The notes under the pieces: generated by a model
What the model was told of the DNA's origin: nothing
What the model saw: only the letters and a program-made list of their open reading frames with translations
Databases searched by the model: none
Program-made: the position numbers and the translations under genes
NCBI GenBank assembly: GCA_018457135.1
Contig: JAGGDU010000042.1
Span: 1-51,066, forward strand
Reading direction: 5' to 3'
Source: Trichodesmium erythraeum GBRTRLIN201
GTDB lineage: Bacteria > Cyanobacteriota > Cyanobacteriia > Cyanobacteriales > Microcoleaceae
DNA length: 51,066 bases
Shown here: one piece after another, positions 9,667-18,297 of the stretch
How positions within the stretch are numbered: the first letter of the stretch is position 1
How the letters are laid out: every line of letters starts with the position of its first letter

Positions 9667-10392
9667 ATGGCTCCGGGTTTAAAATCATCAACACTAGAAC
9701 TGCTAAAGCGCTTCAACCGAGCGTTTCCACAGTTTTATGAACAATTTGTTAGTAGTGATATTCAATTACAAAATTTGAAATTAGCATATCAGTTGTATAG
9801 AAGCAAACAAGCTGTAATAGAATTAAAACCAGAAAGTAGCAAAAGTGCTCTGTACTTTACCTACAGAAATCAATCATTCTTACTCAGTGATATTTTTGGA
9901 GTATTGGCTGCATATGGACTAACTATTCATAGCCTTAGTCTTTATGGACAAATTTACCAACCGATGTTGGTCTTTATCAAATTAGTCATATCTCGGGGGG
10001 GCAAAACATTAACAGAGAAAACCTCAGAAAATGTTTGTCGCGCCATCCGTGAATCACTAGCAGGCCACTTTCAGGTGGAAGAAATGTTGGCAGTAGAATT
10101 TAATCTAGATAGTGGTTTAGAAGAAGTAGCAACAGAATTTTATGTTGATCCTGTATTTCATCTACCAGCACTGTTAATTGAAGCTGATAATCAACCTGGT
10201 CTATTCTACAAAGTTATGTATGCCATCTGGCAAGAAGATTTGTTAGTGGTTAATGCCAACTTGTTAGTTTGGCGTGGGCGTACTCGCCTCATTCTTTATC
10301 TTCTGGGGCCAAATGAAAGTTTGATTCCAGAATACCTCGGCCAAAAAATTGCTGAAGGTGTGCGACAGAGATTGATGGGAGAGAGGTACTAA
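9667..10392 (+). CDS. Tandem ACT-like domain protein
   Basis: 241-residue soluble protein without a recognised catalytic motif. Two segments look like ACT ligand-binding folds: one at about 65-115, where LSDIFGVLAAYGLTIHSLSLYG is followed by a hydrophobic strand, and one at about 165-215, where EADNQPGLFYKVMYAIWQEDLLVVNANL matches the DxPGLL-type turn seen in GlnD and related sensors. ACT domains usually bind amino acids or similar small ligands and regulate a partner. It may be a stand-alone nitrogen- or amino-acid-sensing regulator; that is inference. Its divergent neighbour is the Ycf52-like gene. The homologue is probably cyanobacterial and uncharacterised. Confidence 0.65.
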   Translation: MAPGLKSSTLELLKRFNRAFPQFYEQFVSSDIQLQNLKLAYQLYRSKQAVIELKPESSKSALYFTYRNQSFLLSDIFGVLAAYGLTIHSLSLYGQIYQPMLVFIKLVISRGGKTLTEKTSENVCRAIRESLAGHFQVEEMLAVEFNLDSGLEEVATEFYVDPVFHLPALLIEADNQPGLFYKVMYAIWQEDLLVVNANLLVWRGRTRLILYLLGPNESLIPEYLGQKIAEGVRQRLMGERY

Positions 10393-11771
10393 GCTCATAC
10401 CTATCTAAAATACGTCTTAGTGAGCTCTGAGCTTCAAGCAATAAGCCTGAGTTTAATATCAAATAAATCTCTAAAACCCACAACTATTAATGCTTATAAC
10501 TAAAACACTATCAATCATTGTCAACAAACCATCAATAATTGAGAAATTAGGATAACAATCCTTTTCATTCTTAAGCTATTTATAGAGATTATTCTCAATT
10601 TACAGCTTTTCGCTCTTTGTGTGTACCAATTGAAAAAAGTTATTCTAGATAAGGATTAGAACTATCATAGTTATATCCAACCTAGGTACAATGGTTCAGA
10701 TAAGACCAAAACTATTATGGTATGGAACATGATTTATGAGTTGTGTAGATTATGGAACTGTCCCAAAAAGTCCTTAACTGAACCCTATTGAGCTATAAAC
10801 AGTCTTGCTCCTAAAAAGAGTAATTTGATAATAAGTATAAAAAAAAATCTACTTCATGGTAGTATATTTAAGTAAAAGTAGTTTCAAGAGAGTAACCATA
10901 ATTCATTAAAGACAATTAGTTAATTCAATTAATCTTGATATCTCCTTTTTTTTTTAAGATTTATTTCAACTTTGGTCTTCCAACTTCGATCTGACCTAGG
11001 TCTGTTCCATACAATGTCCTCACCATTTTTAATAAATACTCTGATTACCTTGGGTATTAGACCGAGTTTGATAACCATCAGACAACTATAGATATTCTAG
11101 GAGTTCAATAGGCCATTAATTAATTGAGTACCTCCACTCAATCTCCAAGTGGACTTCTATTCATATATGGCTAACTTTTAAGTTGTCACCCCTGGTAACC
11201 TCTAATTCCAGAATTATCGGAAGATTATCAATGTCTATTTTATGAATGGGTTAGAATTGGAGGAACTTCAAATCGACTCAACAAAAAGATTAGTAAAAAT
11301 TAACTTATTATTTAGCTGCAATCCCAATTATCTATAGTCATTGACTTAGCAATACTATTACAGAATATCAATATACAGCACTTAAGGCTGGCCGTAAGGT
11401 ACACATTTAGGGGAACAACAAGAATTTGACTATTCACATTTTGTACCTTATAGTCTCTGGCCCGATGGTAATCTAGGGTTTACTGATTAACTCTCAAAGC
11501 ATTGATACAAAATGAAATTTACATTTTTGTTTTGAAAAAATTCGACGTTTTTCAGCTCCATTTAGCTAAGGCATAGAAAGTATTTTTGGCCTTCCTATAG
11601 CAGAGGGTGGCCAGCAATAAATATATCCGACTATCTCCTAATTAATTCCCATTTCGATTTAGGTTTGTTCCATGGAACATCTTTACATTCTTCTGAGTTC
11701 TTAGTTCTACCTGAACTCATACATATCTTTTTCAGCAAGCCCTATCTAGGGCCTGACTAACAGGCCATTGT
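10393..11771. other. 1.4 kb gene-poor spacer
   Basis: No coding region can be supported. Short related stretches occur near 10990-11030 and 11653-11690 (GGTCTGTTCCAT and GGTTTGTTCCAT with similar flanks), which suggests a diverged repeat or two fragments of a long-dead gene. Stops interrupt all frames. Confidence 0.5.
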
Positions 11772-12308
11772 CTAGGAGGGACTATTCCCTTGCTCACTCT
11801 TATTCTTATTTTTTACTTCCAATACATGAAGCCCCAAAATCACTAAATCTCCCTTAATGCCATCTAAATCAGCTACTTTTGGTAAATAACCCCAATGTTG
11901 AAAACCAAACTTATTAAATAAACTTAAGCTAGGAATATTGTGAGCAAAAATAAAGCCGAGCAAGGTCTTAATTCCCAACTGAGGACTACGATAAATTGCC
12001 TCTGAAAGTAACTTTTTTCCTATTCCTTGACCTTTATATTCAGGAGCAACATATATACTTATTTCTGCTGTAGCTTGATATGCTGGTCTGTCATAAAAAG
12101 ACTGAAAACTTAACCATGCTATAACTTGACCATCTAGTTCTACAACTAAAATAGGACGACTATCTGGTGAGTGTTCTTGATACCAAGAAATACGATTCTC
12201 AATTGATATAAGTTCCAAATCTCCAGTAGCAATACGACTAGGAATTGAGGAATTATAAATTTTTACAATTACAGTTAAGTCTTTGGCTTCGGCATTTCTG
12301 ATTTTCAT
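11772..12308 (-). CDS. GNAT acetyltransferase, phosphinothricin-acetyltransferase-like
   Basis: 178 residues. The opening IRNAEAKDLTVIVKIYNSSI is characteristic of the PAT/YncA-type GNAT subfamily, which acetylates the amino group of phosphinothricin, methionine sulfone or related compounds. The acetyl-CoA core is AEISIYVAPEYKGQGIGKKLLSEA near 80-105, with the pyrophosphate loop KGQGIGKK. The C-terminal part has PSLSLFNKFGFQHWGYL, again typical. The substrate is not determined. The final residues after 165 form a short Lys/Asn/Ser-rich tail. It lies downstream of tsaD exon 2 on the same strand, with a strong hairpin between, so it is probably expressed separately. Confidence 0.82.
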   Translation of the reverse strand: MKIRNAEAKDLTVIVKIYNSSIPSRIATGDLELISIENRISWYQEHSPDSRPILVVELDGQVIAWLSFQSFYDRPAYQATAEISIYVAPEYKGQGIGKKLLSEAIYRSPQLGIKTLLGFIFAHNIPSLSLFNKFGFQHWGYLPKVADLDGIKGDLVILGLHVLEVKNKNKSEQGNSPS

Positions 12309-12370
12309 TACTGATTATGTTTGAAGCTTTCCCAATTGTAGGAATCAAAAAAATATTCGATTGAGTATTT

Positions 12371-12396
12371 CGTAAGCATTCAGCTGAATGCTTACG
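12371..12396. terminator. Perfect palindrome between tsaD and the GNAT gene
   Basis: A 26-base perfect palindrome (CGTAAGCATTCAG and its complement) followed on the plus strand by TATTTTTAG. It lies 116 bases past the tsaD exon 2 stop on the minus strand. It is a plausible terminator for the tsaD transcript, with weak U-tracts on either strand. Confidence 0.55.
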
Positions 12397-12512
12397 GTAT
12401 TTTTAGTCTCTGGTTTCAGCAGTTGGCACTGTTTCCCAACGCGACATGAAAAATGCAGCGATTAGTCTCAAGATGCTAACTGATAACTAAAATAACTACT
12501 CTAATAAATAGC

Positions 12513-12623
12513 TCAACTCAATGAAAGAGTGTATAATTTCATCACATCTTTAATGGCCATTCGAGAATTGGCTCCTAAGTTCAGGGATGAAATATGGCCT
12601 CGACTAAGATGGTCAGCCGCAGC
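12513..12623 (-). CDS. tsaD: tsaD exon 2: C-terminal 36 residues of TsaD
   Basis: The 111 bases immediately past the intron's 3' end read AADHLSRGHISSLNLGANS, then RMAI and a short tail, and end in TGA. This is the C-terminus expected of cyanobacterial TsaD after TDNAAMIGC. The frame is exactly in register: exon 1 ends on a complete Cys codon and exon 2 begins with a complete Ala codon (GCT). Joining the two gives a 355-residue protein, normal for the family. No start codon or ribosome-binding site of its own is expected. Without splicing this segment would not be translated with TsaD. Confidence 0.9.
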   Translation of the reverse strand, partial: AAADHLSRGHISSLNLGANSRMAIKDVMKLYTLSLS

Positions 12624-12713
12624 GTTAAACTCAACAAGCCTATTTCCAGATTACCCTTTATAAGGCCTGTTGGTCTTCAAAACCGTGCGTGAGACTTTCA
12701 CCTCACACGGCTT
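12624..12713 (-). ncRNA. Intron domains V and VI with branch point
   Basis: Domain V is the 34-base stem AAGCCGTGTGAG-GTGAAAG-TCTCACGCACGGTTT on the minus strand, with the catalytic AGC triad and GNRA-like GTGAAAG tip. Domain VI follows: arms CAACAGGCCT and AGGCTTGTTG around an AT-rich loop. The adenosine opposite 12631, eight bases from the 3' end in TTGA-GTTTAAC, is the expected bulged branch-point A. The intron ends in AC as usual. These features set the 3' splice site at 12624/12623. Confidence 0.88.
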
Positions 12714-12775
12714 CTCTCCTAGGCGTCCCTTTCTATGGGTACATCCCTGCTTTCTAGTATCACCATATCGTCTAT

Positions 12776-14062
12776 CTATTGATAGCCTTCTGATAAGTCA
12801 GGTTTTTCTTTTAGCCTTTTGGCTGCCTAGTCTTCCCTGTCTAGTGCAGTTTTAGTATCGTGACAATGTCGGTGCAACACTTGTTGATTTTTTTATGTGT
12901 CACTAGCGCTTTCAGACCTGAGAAAAATTTGGTCTATATCAATTAAATCTGTCGGTCTGAATTTTCATCTACAAAATGTGCATTTACCTTTTTGTATTTT
13001 CAACAGCGTTGAAACTTCTTTCCTCATACCTAGGTGCTTTGGTGATTCTATTACTCCAATAATTCTAATCCCCGTCATGGACTTGGTATCTTTTTGGAAT
13101 GAGAATAAAATAAAGCCGGAGAAAATTAATGACACTCAATATATTTTTCAGGCACAAACTACAAATTTCGGGTCTTATTTAATGTACGTTCCTTAGCTTA
13201 GTGTATTTAACTATAAGTACATCTGAGTGTTTATTTAACGTATATTTCCCATCCGAACTGAATCTAATTTCTGAACTCTCTTGTGGGAAAATACTTTTTT
13301 TTGCCCAGGTAGCGGACTTATTCAGATCCCAATAGTCTTGCCCATTGACCTAGCCTTTTCTACAAGAGATAGTCTACTTTAGTATATATTTCTTGACTGA
13401 CTAGAGCTGAGTAATAGTTAGCTGCTGCTCTGATTAATGGATTTAGTTTAGTTACTAAGGCTGAAACTGGGGCATATTTGTGAGAATCACAAATATCTGC
13501 TAATTTCCGGTAATAAATACTTAGTTTTAAATTCTAGCTTGGCTGAATTAACCTCGTATTACCTCACTTCAAATGCTAAGAAATAAAGTCCGAGTTGATT
13601 TCCTTGGTATTCCTTGAGTGTTTGGCCAATCTTGGTTTTTTCTGGTTTGAGTTTTAATCCTATTTGCTTCAAGCATTCCTTTATTAAGGTTTTAGCTTTT
13701 AGTGCTACATTGAGATATTTGTGAAATTTGGTGGCAGGCTTTTTCTGACATTTATCCCCGTAGTTCTTTAGCCCTGATTCTCCTGAGTTAATGGTCTAAG
13801 AGTCAACAGCCTTGCGTCATAGCTTTTGGTTAAAAGTTTTTGGTGTTTACACATTTTGCGGATTTCGCCACGGCCGGATGCTTTGTAAATTAACTTTTAC
13901 AACTTGAACACATTATTCAATGGCCAAATGCCTGTCTATGTCTTTCCATTTAAAGTTGGGGTTGACATCTAATTGATTAGATATATTGTATGTATTCCAT
14001 GCCACACTTAAATAGGGCTCTGAATTATTCAGTCTTCTCTTTAGTGTTTTAGCTTTATTCAT
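12776..14062 (-). pseudogene. Decayed intron-encoded reverse transcriptase/maturase/HNH protein
   Basis: Fragments in several frames match the usual order of a group II intron protein. First is an N-terminal segment with NPNFKWKDIDRHLAIE from an ATG at 14062, then LLTKSYDARLL..PLTQENQG near 13770-13840 (start of the RT domain). Next come AKTLIKECLKQIGLKLKPEK and a GQTLKEYQGNQLG piece near 13600-13735 (end of RT), and KYAPVSALVTKLNPLIRAAA near 13430-13490 (maturase X domain). Last are KGKCTFCR and LHRHCHDTKTAL near 12850-12990 (HNH endonuclease). The RT core with the catalytic YxDD is missing, and stops and frameshifts interrupt the rest. The gene cannot make a working protein. About 429 codons remain of roughly 600. 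Confidence 0.9.
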
Positions 14063-14297
14063 TGCTAGTAATTATTTTACATTACGTCTAAAAGTGGGTA
14101 CGTCAGCATTCCTGCTTTTTACCCAATCCTACTCTCTCTAAGACCTACGTCCAAAATGCGTAGATTAACCTTGAATGGCTTCCTAAGTTCTTGAGCGATA
14201 TTCTTAGGTGTATTAGAGAGGTTTTCTCGTTCCCTTATGCCTTTGTTGCGTCTGATTTAGCGGGGTAAAGTCTCCCGGAGGGCGCATTATTGTTGTT

Positions 14298-14323
14298 GAC
14301 AATATCGGTTGCATAATACTGTC
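14298..14323 (-). other. Candidate EBS1 hairpin of the intron
   Basis: Stem GACAGTAT/ATATTGTC (seven Watson-Crick pairs and one G-T) closes a 10-base loop TATGCAACCG. The loop's GCAACC can pair with the exon's last six bases GGTTGT (five normal pairs plus a terminal wobble). This is the expected EBS1-IBS1 contact, about 350 bases into the intron as in other group II introns, and it supports the 5' splice site at 14661/14660. Confidence 0.75.
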
Positions 14324-14660
14324 CATTGACCCCCTGGCTGGTCAGCCCTACACCCATGACTACCTTAGCGGGTGGTTGATGATTACGAGAGTTTTATTAC
14401 CTTCCTGTTCGTCCGCTTGTCAGACTCTGCTAGCAGAGTTTACTTCTGGTAGTTGAAGTTGTCCCGCATTTAGACCAGCTTCAGGGATTGATGTTCATTC
14501 GCTACCCTGTGGTCTATGCTGTCAGCCCAACAACGAGGCGGTAGGAATTTCACCTACAAGGTCATAAGAGTTATCCATAAATCTGAGGTTGTCTTCATCT
14601 GTTGATTTAGGACGGCCATTTCTACCTAAATATCTGGTCTTAGTGGCCAACGAGCCGCAC

Positions 14661-15617
14661 ACAACCTATCATGGCTGCATTATCCGTACAAAATCTGAGT
14701 GAGGGAAATAGTACTTGCAAGTTATGACTTTCTACTGCTCTACTTAAGTGCTGTCGCAAACTACTATTAGCTGCTACACCACCGCCAATAGCAATTGTGT
14801 TTAAGCTATAGTCTAATGCACAAGCGATAGCTCTTTTTGTTAGCCCTTTTGCTACAGTTTCTTGAAAGCTGGCTGCAATGTCTTTAGTTACTGAAGACCC
14901 TGATAATAATTCATTACCTTCTTGTTCTATTTTCTGGACTAATCGCAATACTGCAGTTTTGAGTCCACTGAAACTAAAATCATAAGGATGATAGCCTCCT
15001 CCAGGCAAAGAAATTTTCCCTTCAGGGAGAGAAAATGCTAATTTATTACCCTCTGCAGCTAATTTATCAATTACAGGTCCACCGGGATAGCCAAGTTTTA
15101 ATAATCTAGCTACTTTGTCAAAAGCTTCTCCTGCTGCATCATCTCTTGTTTGCCCTAAAGTTTCATATTCCCCACAATTTTTGACATAAATCAAACTGGT
15201 ATGACCTCCAGAAACTAACAAACAAAGAAAAGGTGGTACTAACTCGGGTTGGCTTAGGTAGGTTGCATAAATATGACCTTCTAAGTGATGGACTCCCACA
15301 AAGGGCTTTTCATGGACAATAGCTAAGGTTTTGGCCGCCGTCAGGCCAACTAACAGAGCGCCAACTAGACCAGGGGCGCAAGTAGCTCCAATACCATCAA
15401 TGTCTGGCCAGTCTAAATTTGCTTCTCTGAAAGCTTGAGCGATCGCCTGATTAATTATTTCTAAATGTTGTCGTGAAGCTACCTCTGGAACTACTCCTCC
15501 ATAAAAGCTATGGATATTAATTTGTGACTTCACAATGTTACTTAAAACTTGACGATTTTTAACAATTGCCACAGATGTTTCATCACAACTTGTTTCTATA
15601 GCTAAAACCGTTGTCAT
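14661..15617 (-). CDS. tsaD: tsaD exon 1: tRNA threonylcarbamoyladenosine transferase, residues 1-319
   Basis: TsaD (Gcp/YgjD) transfers the threonylcarbamoyl group to A37 of ANN-reading tRNAs and is essential in most bacteria. The start chosen is ATG at 15617, giving [15 protein letters not shown], the conserved opening; an in-frame ATG 66 bases upstream would add an unusual leader. Metal-binding H111 and H115 lie in HLEGH, followed by VSGGHT (135-140), [11 protein letters not shown] (163-173), FSFSGLKTA (214-222) and TDNAAMIGC (311-319, with the metal Asp D312). The exon ends after a whole Cys codon at 14661. If the intron is not removed, translation reads five odd residues and stops at 14640, losing the last 36. 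The 5' half of the t6A pathway, tsaC, is also in this window. Confidence 0.92.
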
Positions 15618-15961
15618 TGCTACATAAATTGATATTAATTTTTTCAAACAACTAACACTAAAAAAATTTAGTGTTGATATCAATAAAGTATTATAAAATC
15701 AAACAGACAATAAATAACTGCGGTGAGATAAATCTGCCGTAAAATATCTGTAGAGATGATGCAGAAAGGGTAACAGAAAGATTGGCCGCCACTAGCATTC
15801 ATTGAAGCAGAAAACATTGTATGTAAAGTAAAGAATACCGCTCCAATGCTATTGTTTTTGGAGTTGGAAAAATGCCAATCAAAATATCCTTACTTTGAGC
15901 TTAGTTTAAGTACAAAAGTATGGATAATTGTCAACAGTTTGTAATAAAAGGAAACAATTCC
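15618..15961. promoter_or_regulatory. Divergent upstream region of tsaD and psaF
   Basis: About 340 bases between the divergent tsaD and psaF starts. It must carry both promoters. psaF has a good ribosome-binding site (AAAAGGA) about 10 bases before ATG at 15962. No specific box can be assigned by eye. Confidence 0.45.
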
Positions 15962-16453
15962 ATGAGACGTTTTTTGGCTTTGGTTTTAGCCATTAGTCTT
16001 TGGGTAACTTGTGTGCCTACAGCATCAGCATATAATTTAGTACCTTGTTCAGAATCACCTATTTTTCAGGCACTAGCTGAAGATGCTCTTCCTACTACAG
16101 GAGATCCAGAATCTGGCAAAAAACGATTTGAACGTTATTCTCAACAACTTTGTGGAGAAGACGATGGACTGCCTCATTTAATTGTAGATGGAAGCTGGAA
16201 CCACGCAGGCGACTTTACAATTCCTGGTATTTTATTTTTGTATATTGCAGGTTGGATCGGTTGGGTAGGTCGTTCCTATCTTCAAGCAGTACAAACAGAA
16301 AAAAATCCAGAGGAAAAAGAGATTATTATTGACTTGCCTTTAGCAACTAAAAAAATGCTAGGTGGATTTTTATGGCCTGTATTAGCATTCAAGGAATATA
16401 CCTCTGGTAAAATGTTTGCTAAGGATAATGAAATTACTGTTTCCCCTCGCTAG
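15962..16453 (+). CDS. psaF: Photosystem I reaction centre subunit III
   Basis: 163-residue PsaF precursor. The start at 15962 is preferred over an upstream ATG (15920) because it gives a proper signal peptide ([21 protein letters not shown]) and follows AAAAGGA. The mature lumenal part begins [12 protein letters not shown]. It contains the two conserved cysteines (VPC and QQLCGED) and the family block [17 protein letters not shown]. The membrane helix follows in [22 protein letters not shown], and the stromal end has [16 protein letters not shown]. PsaF lies at the edge of photosystem I, near the plastocyanin/cytochrome c6 docking side, and contacts PsaJ. psaJ follows 314 bases downstream. 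Confidence 0.96.
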   Translation: MRRFLALVLAISLWVTCVPTASAYNLVPCSESPIFQALAEDALPTTGDPESGKKRFERYSQQLCGEDDGLPHLIVDGSWNHAGDFTIPGILFLYIAGWIGWVGRSYLQAVQTEKNPEEKEIIIDLPLATKKMLGGFLWPVLAFKEYTSGKMFAKDNEITVSPR

Positions 16454-16767
16454 AAAAGTGACCAAAAGAGTAGTTAAATAATGGTGATTTTAGTCAGTAT
16501 AAAAATACTAATTAATAATTACCAATTTGATCTAAAACCATGTTTTTAAAGAAGCTATCAGCACTATCAAGTTAGTAAGCTCATTTTTTGAACTAAACAG
16601 GAGATGGGAACTCCTAGTTAACTATCTGATATAATAGTTTTTTGGTATTTTAATTGAGAGGTGCTAAAAGCTGTTAACCTATTTTTAGGGTGGGAAGCTA
16701 GCTGAATGCTAATTAACATGGGCTGAACAATACCTGATTATTTAAATCAGTTTCAGGAGAAATATTC
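16454..16767. other. psaF-psaJ spacer
   Basis: A 314-base AT-rich gap where these two genes usually lie close together. I see no gene, and no hairpin strong enough to call a terminator. psaJ has its own good ribosome-binding site (AGGAGA, seven bases before ATG). Whether the genes still share one transcript is open. Confidence 0.5.
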
Positions 16768-16893
16768 ATGCAAGACTTACTTAAGTATCTGTCCACAGCG
16801 CCAGTTTTGGCTACAGTTTGGATGATTATCACAGCTGGAATTTTAATTGAGTTTAATCGGTTTTTCCCAGACCTGCTTTTTCATCCTATGTAA
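16768..16893 (+). CDS. psaJ: Photosystem I reaction centre subunit IX
   Basis: A 41-residue membrane peptide: [19 protein letters not shown] at the start, then a single helix (about 12-30) and [13 protein letters not shown] at the end. This matches PsaJ throughout, including the N-terminal [14 protein letters not shown] block and the C-terminal FPD motif. PsaJ is a one-helix subunit next to PsaF in photosystem I that helps hold PsaF and binds chlorophyll and carotenoid. AGGAGA lies seven bases before the ATG. The gene is too short for routine gene finders, but it is intact and of normal length. Confidence 0.95.
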   Translation: MQDLLKYLSTAPVLATVWMIITAGILIEFNRFFPDLLFHPM

Positions 16894-17396
16894 AAGTAAA
16901 AAGGTGAACTTTTTGATCAGAGTTACAATTTGTCTGAATTATCTGAACTATGTATATTTAGACTGAATGTAATACTATGAAAAAAAAGATAAGACTCGAC
17001 TCAATAGTTTATTGTAGAGTTAAAAATGGTGGTGAAGAAAGAAATTAATATTGTCAATAAAATGGAGTTGATAATTTTATTGATGACACCCCATCTGTAT
17101 AATTTCATTTGATTTGTGTCAAAAATATGGATGCTTTTAAGGAAAAAGCATCCATAAAATATCCAAGAAATAAATAAGGTTTGAAAAAGGATTTTGAATG
17201 TTAGTAAATCATAAATTACTTATTTTACATATCAAAAAAAAATGCCTAATATAGGGTTTGTGGCCATAATAATGTCAGGTAAAATATTGATTGCTATTGT
17301 CTATTCTTTATTTCCTATATTTCCTATTATCTAAAATCTGTTTCTTGTATATTTTACTCTAATAAAAACTTTAAGACTTTGTAAAAAACTGACTTA
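16894..17396. other. Spacer with two hairpins after psaJ
   Basis: About 500 AT-rich bases. A 10-bp hairpin (TCAATAAAAT/ATTTTATTGA) spans 17054-17083 and a stronger one is listed at 17126-17156. No gene is seen. Confidence 0.5.
17126..17156 (+). terminator. Hairpin downstream of psaJ
   Basis: A perfect 13-bp stem (TATGGATGCTTTT/AAAAGCATCCATA) with a 5-base loop lies 233 bases past the psaJ stop. It has no clear T-run on the plus strand, so its action as a terminator or as a transcript 3'-end stabiliser is inferred. Confidence 0.5.
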
Positions 17397-18212
17397 ATGA
17401 AATCCTATCTCGCTGCGGCTATATCAATGACAAGTGTGCCTGACTTGGCAAAAAACTTATTACAAGCAGAAGAATTAATAGACTTAGCTATCCGTCAAGG
17501 TGCAGAATTAGTTACCTTGCCAGAAAATTTTTCTTTCTTAGGTGGAGAGGAAGAAAAAATATCTCAAGCAGAAGCGATCGCTAAGGAGAGTGAAAAGTTT
17601 CTCAAAACAATTGCTCAAAAATATCAAATCACAATTTTAGGAGGTGGTTATCCAGTACCGACAACAAATGGCAAAGTTTACAATGTTGCATCTTTAATTG
17701 AGCCTAATGGCATAGAAGTAGCAAGGTATGAAAAAGCACATTTATTTGATGTTAACTTACCCGATGGTAATACTTATCAAGAATCAAATACGGTCAAAGC
17801 AGGAATGAAGTTACCATCAGTGTATGAATCTAAAGATTATGGAAATTTAGGTATATCAGTATGCTATGATGTAAGATTCCCTGAACTCTATCGACATCTT
17901 TCAAATGCAGGAGCTGAAGTTTTATTTATACCAGCGGCTTTTACTGCATACACAGGAAAAGACCATTGGCAAGTATTACTCCAAGCACGAGCTATAGAAA
18001 ATACCTGTTATATTATCGCCCCGGCCCAAACAGGTAATCACTACGGTAGAAGACAAACTCATGGCCATGCAATGATAGTTGACCCCTGGGGTTTGATTTT
18101 GGCAGATACCGGGGACAAACCAGGAGTGGCGATCGCAGAAATTGACCCTACTCGCTTAGAACAAGTTCGTAGGCAAATGCCGTCCCTCCAACATAGGGTA
18201 TTTATATCTTGA
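17397..18212 (+). CDS. Nitrilase-superfamily carbon-nitrogen hydrolase
   Basis: 271-residue cytosolic hydrolase with the Glu-Lys-Cys catalytic triad: E43 in LPENFSF, K113 in EKAHLFDV and C156 in SVCYDVRFPELYR. The KAHLFDV and CYDVRFPELYR signatures place it in the Nit1/Nit2-like branch. Characterised members are omega-amidase or deaminated-glutathione amidase, so repair of deaminated glutathione is the best guess; classical nitrilase activity is unlikely. Length fits the family. It stands alone on the plus strand, followed 62 bases later by a strong hairpin. Confidence 0.85.
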   Translation: MKSYLAAAISMTSVPDLAKNLLQAEELIDLAIRQGAELVTLPENFSFLGGEEEKISQAEAIAKESEKFLKTIAQKYQITILGGGYPVPTTNGKVYNVASLIEPNGIEVARYEKAHLFDVNLPDGNTYQESNTVKAGMKLPSVYESKDYGNLGISVCYDVRFPELYRHLSNAGAEVLFIPAAFTAYTGKDHWQVLLQARAIENTCYIIAPAQTGNHYGRRQTHGHAMIVDPWGLILADTGDKPGVAIAEIDPTRLEQVRRQMPSLQHRVFIS

Positions 18213-18273
18213 CGAGAAAATCAGGACTCAAATCTCCCCTTTTCCAGGTATGCATTATAAGTAACTTTTAAAA

Positions 18274-18297
18274 CCTTTTTCTGATCACAGAAAAAGG
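18274..18297 (+). terminator. Terminator hairpin of the amidase gene
   Basis: CCTTTTTCTG and CAGAAAAAGG form a perfect 10-bp stem with an ATCA loop, 62 bases past the stop. It is a reasonable terminator candidate despite a weak T-tract. Confidence 0.6.

Larger units (their letters stand above)
12624..14660 (-). mobile_element. Group II intron inserted in tsaD
   Basis: A 2,037-base group II intron, a self-splicing retroelement. The 5' end is GTGCG (14660-14656), the family consensus. Domain I contains a hairpin at 14298-14323 whose loop GCAACC pairs with the last six exon bases GGTTGT. A decayed reverse transcriptase/maturase frame occupies 12776-14062. Domain V is at 12680-12713 with AGC and GTGAAAG elements, and domain VI follows, ending GAGTTTAAC at 12624. 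The length is about 500 bases short of a typical ORF-bearing intron, matching the missing polymerase core of the protein. RNA parts needed for splicing look present; mobility in cis looks lost. Intron type is firm; the subclass is not assigned. Confidence 0.93.

Noticed and set aside
12670-13196. Plus-strand open frames of 61 and 99 codons
   Set aside because: They are antisense to the group II intron's domain V and decayed maturase, which explain the sequence fully.
14280-14287. ATGCGCCC resembling another intron 5' end (nested intron)
   Set aside because: It lacks the initial G, domain I features lie on its 5' side, and only one domain V/VI set is present; a single intron explains everything.
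14640-14660. Natural, slightly odd C-terminus of TsaD (VRLVGH)
   Set aside because: These codons are the first bases of the intron (GTGCGGCTCG..), and the real C-terminus is found in frame after the intron.
15618-15683. Upstream ATG giving TsaD a 22-residue leader
   Set aside because: Homologues start at the [13 protein letters not shown]-type opening, and the extra leader has no conserved features.
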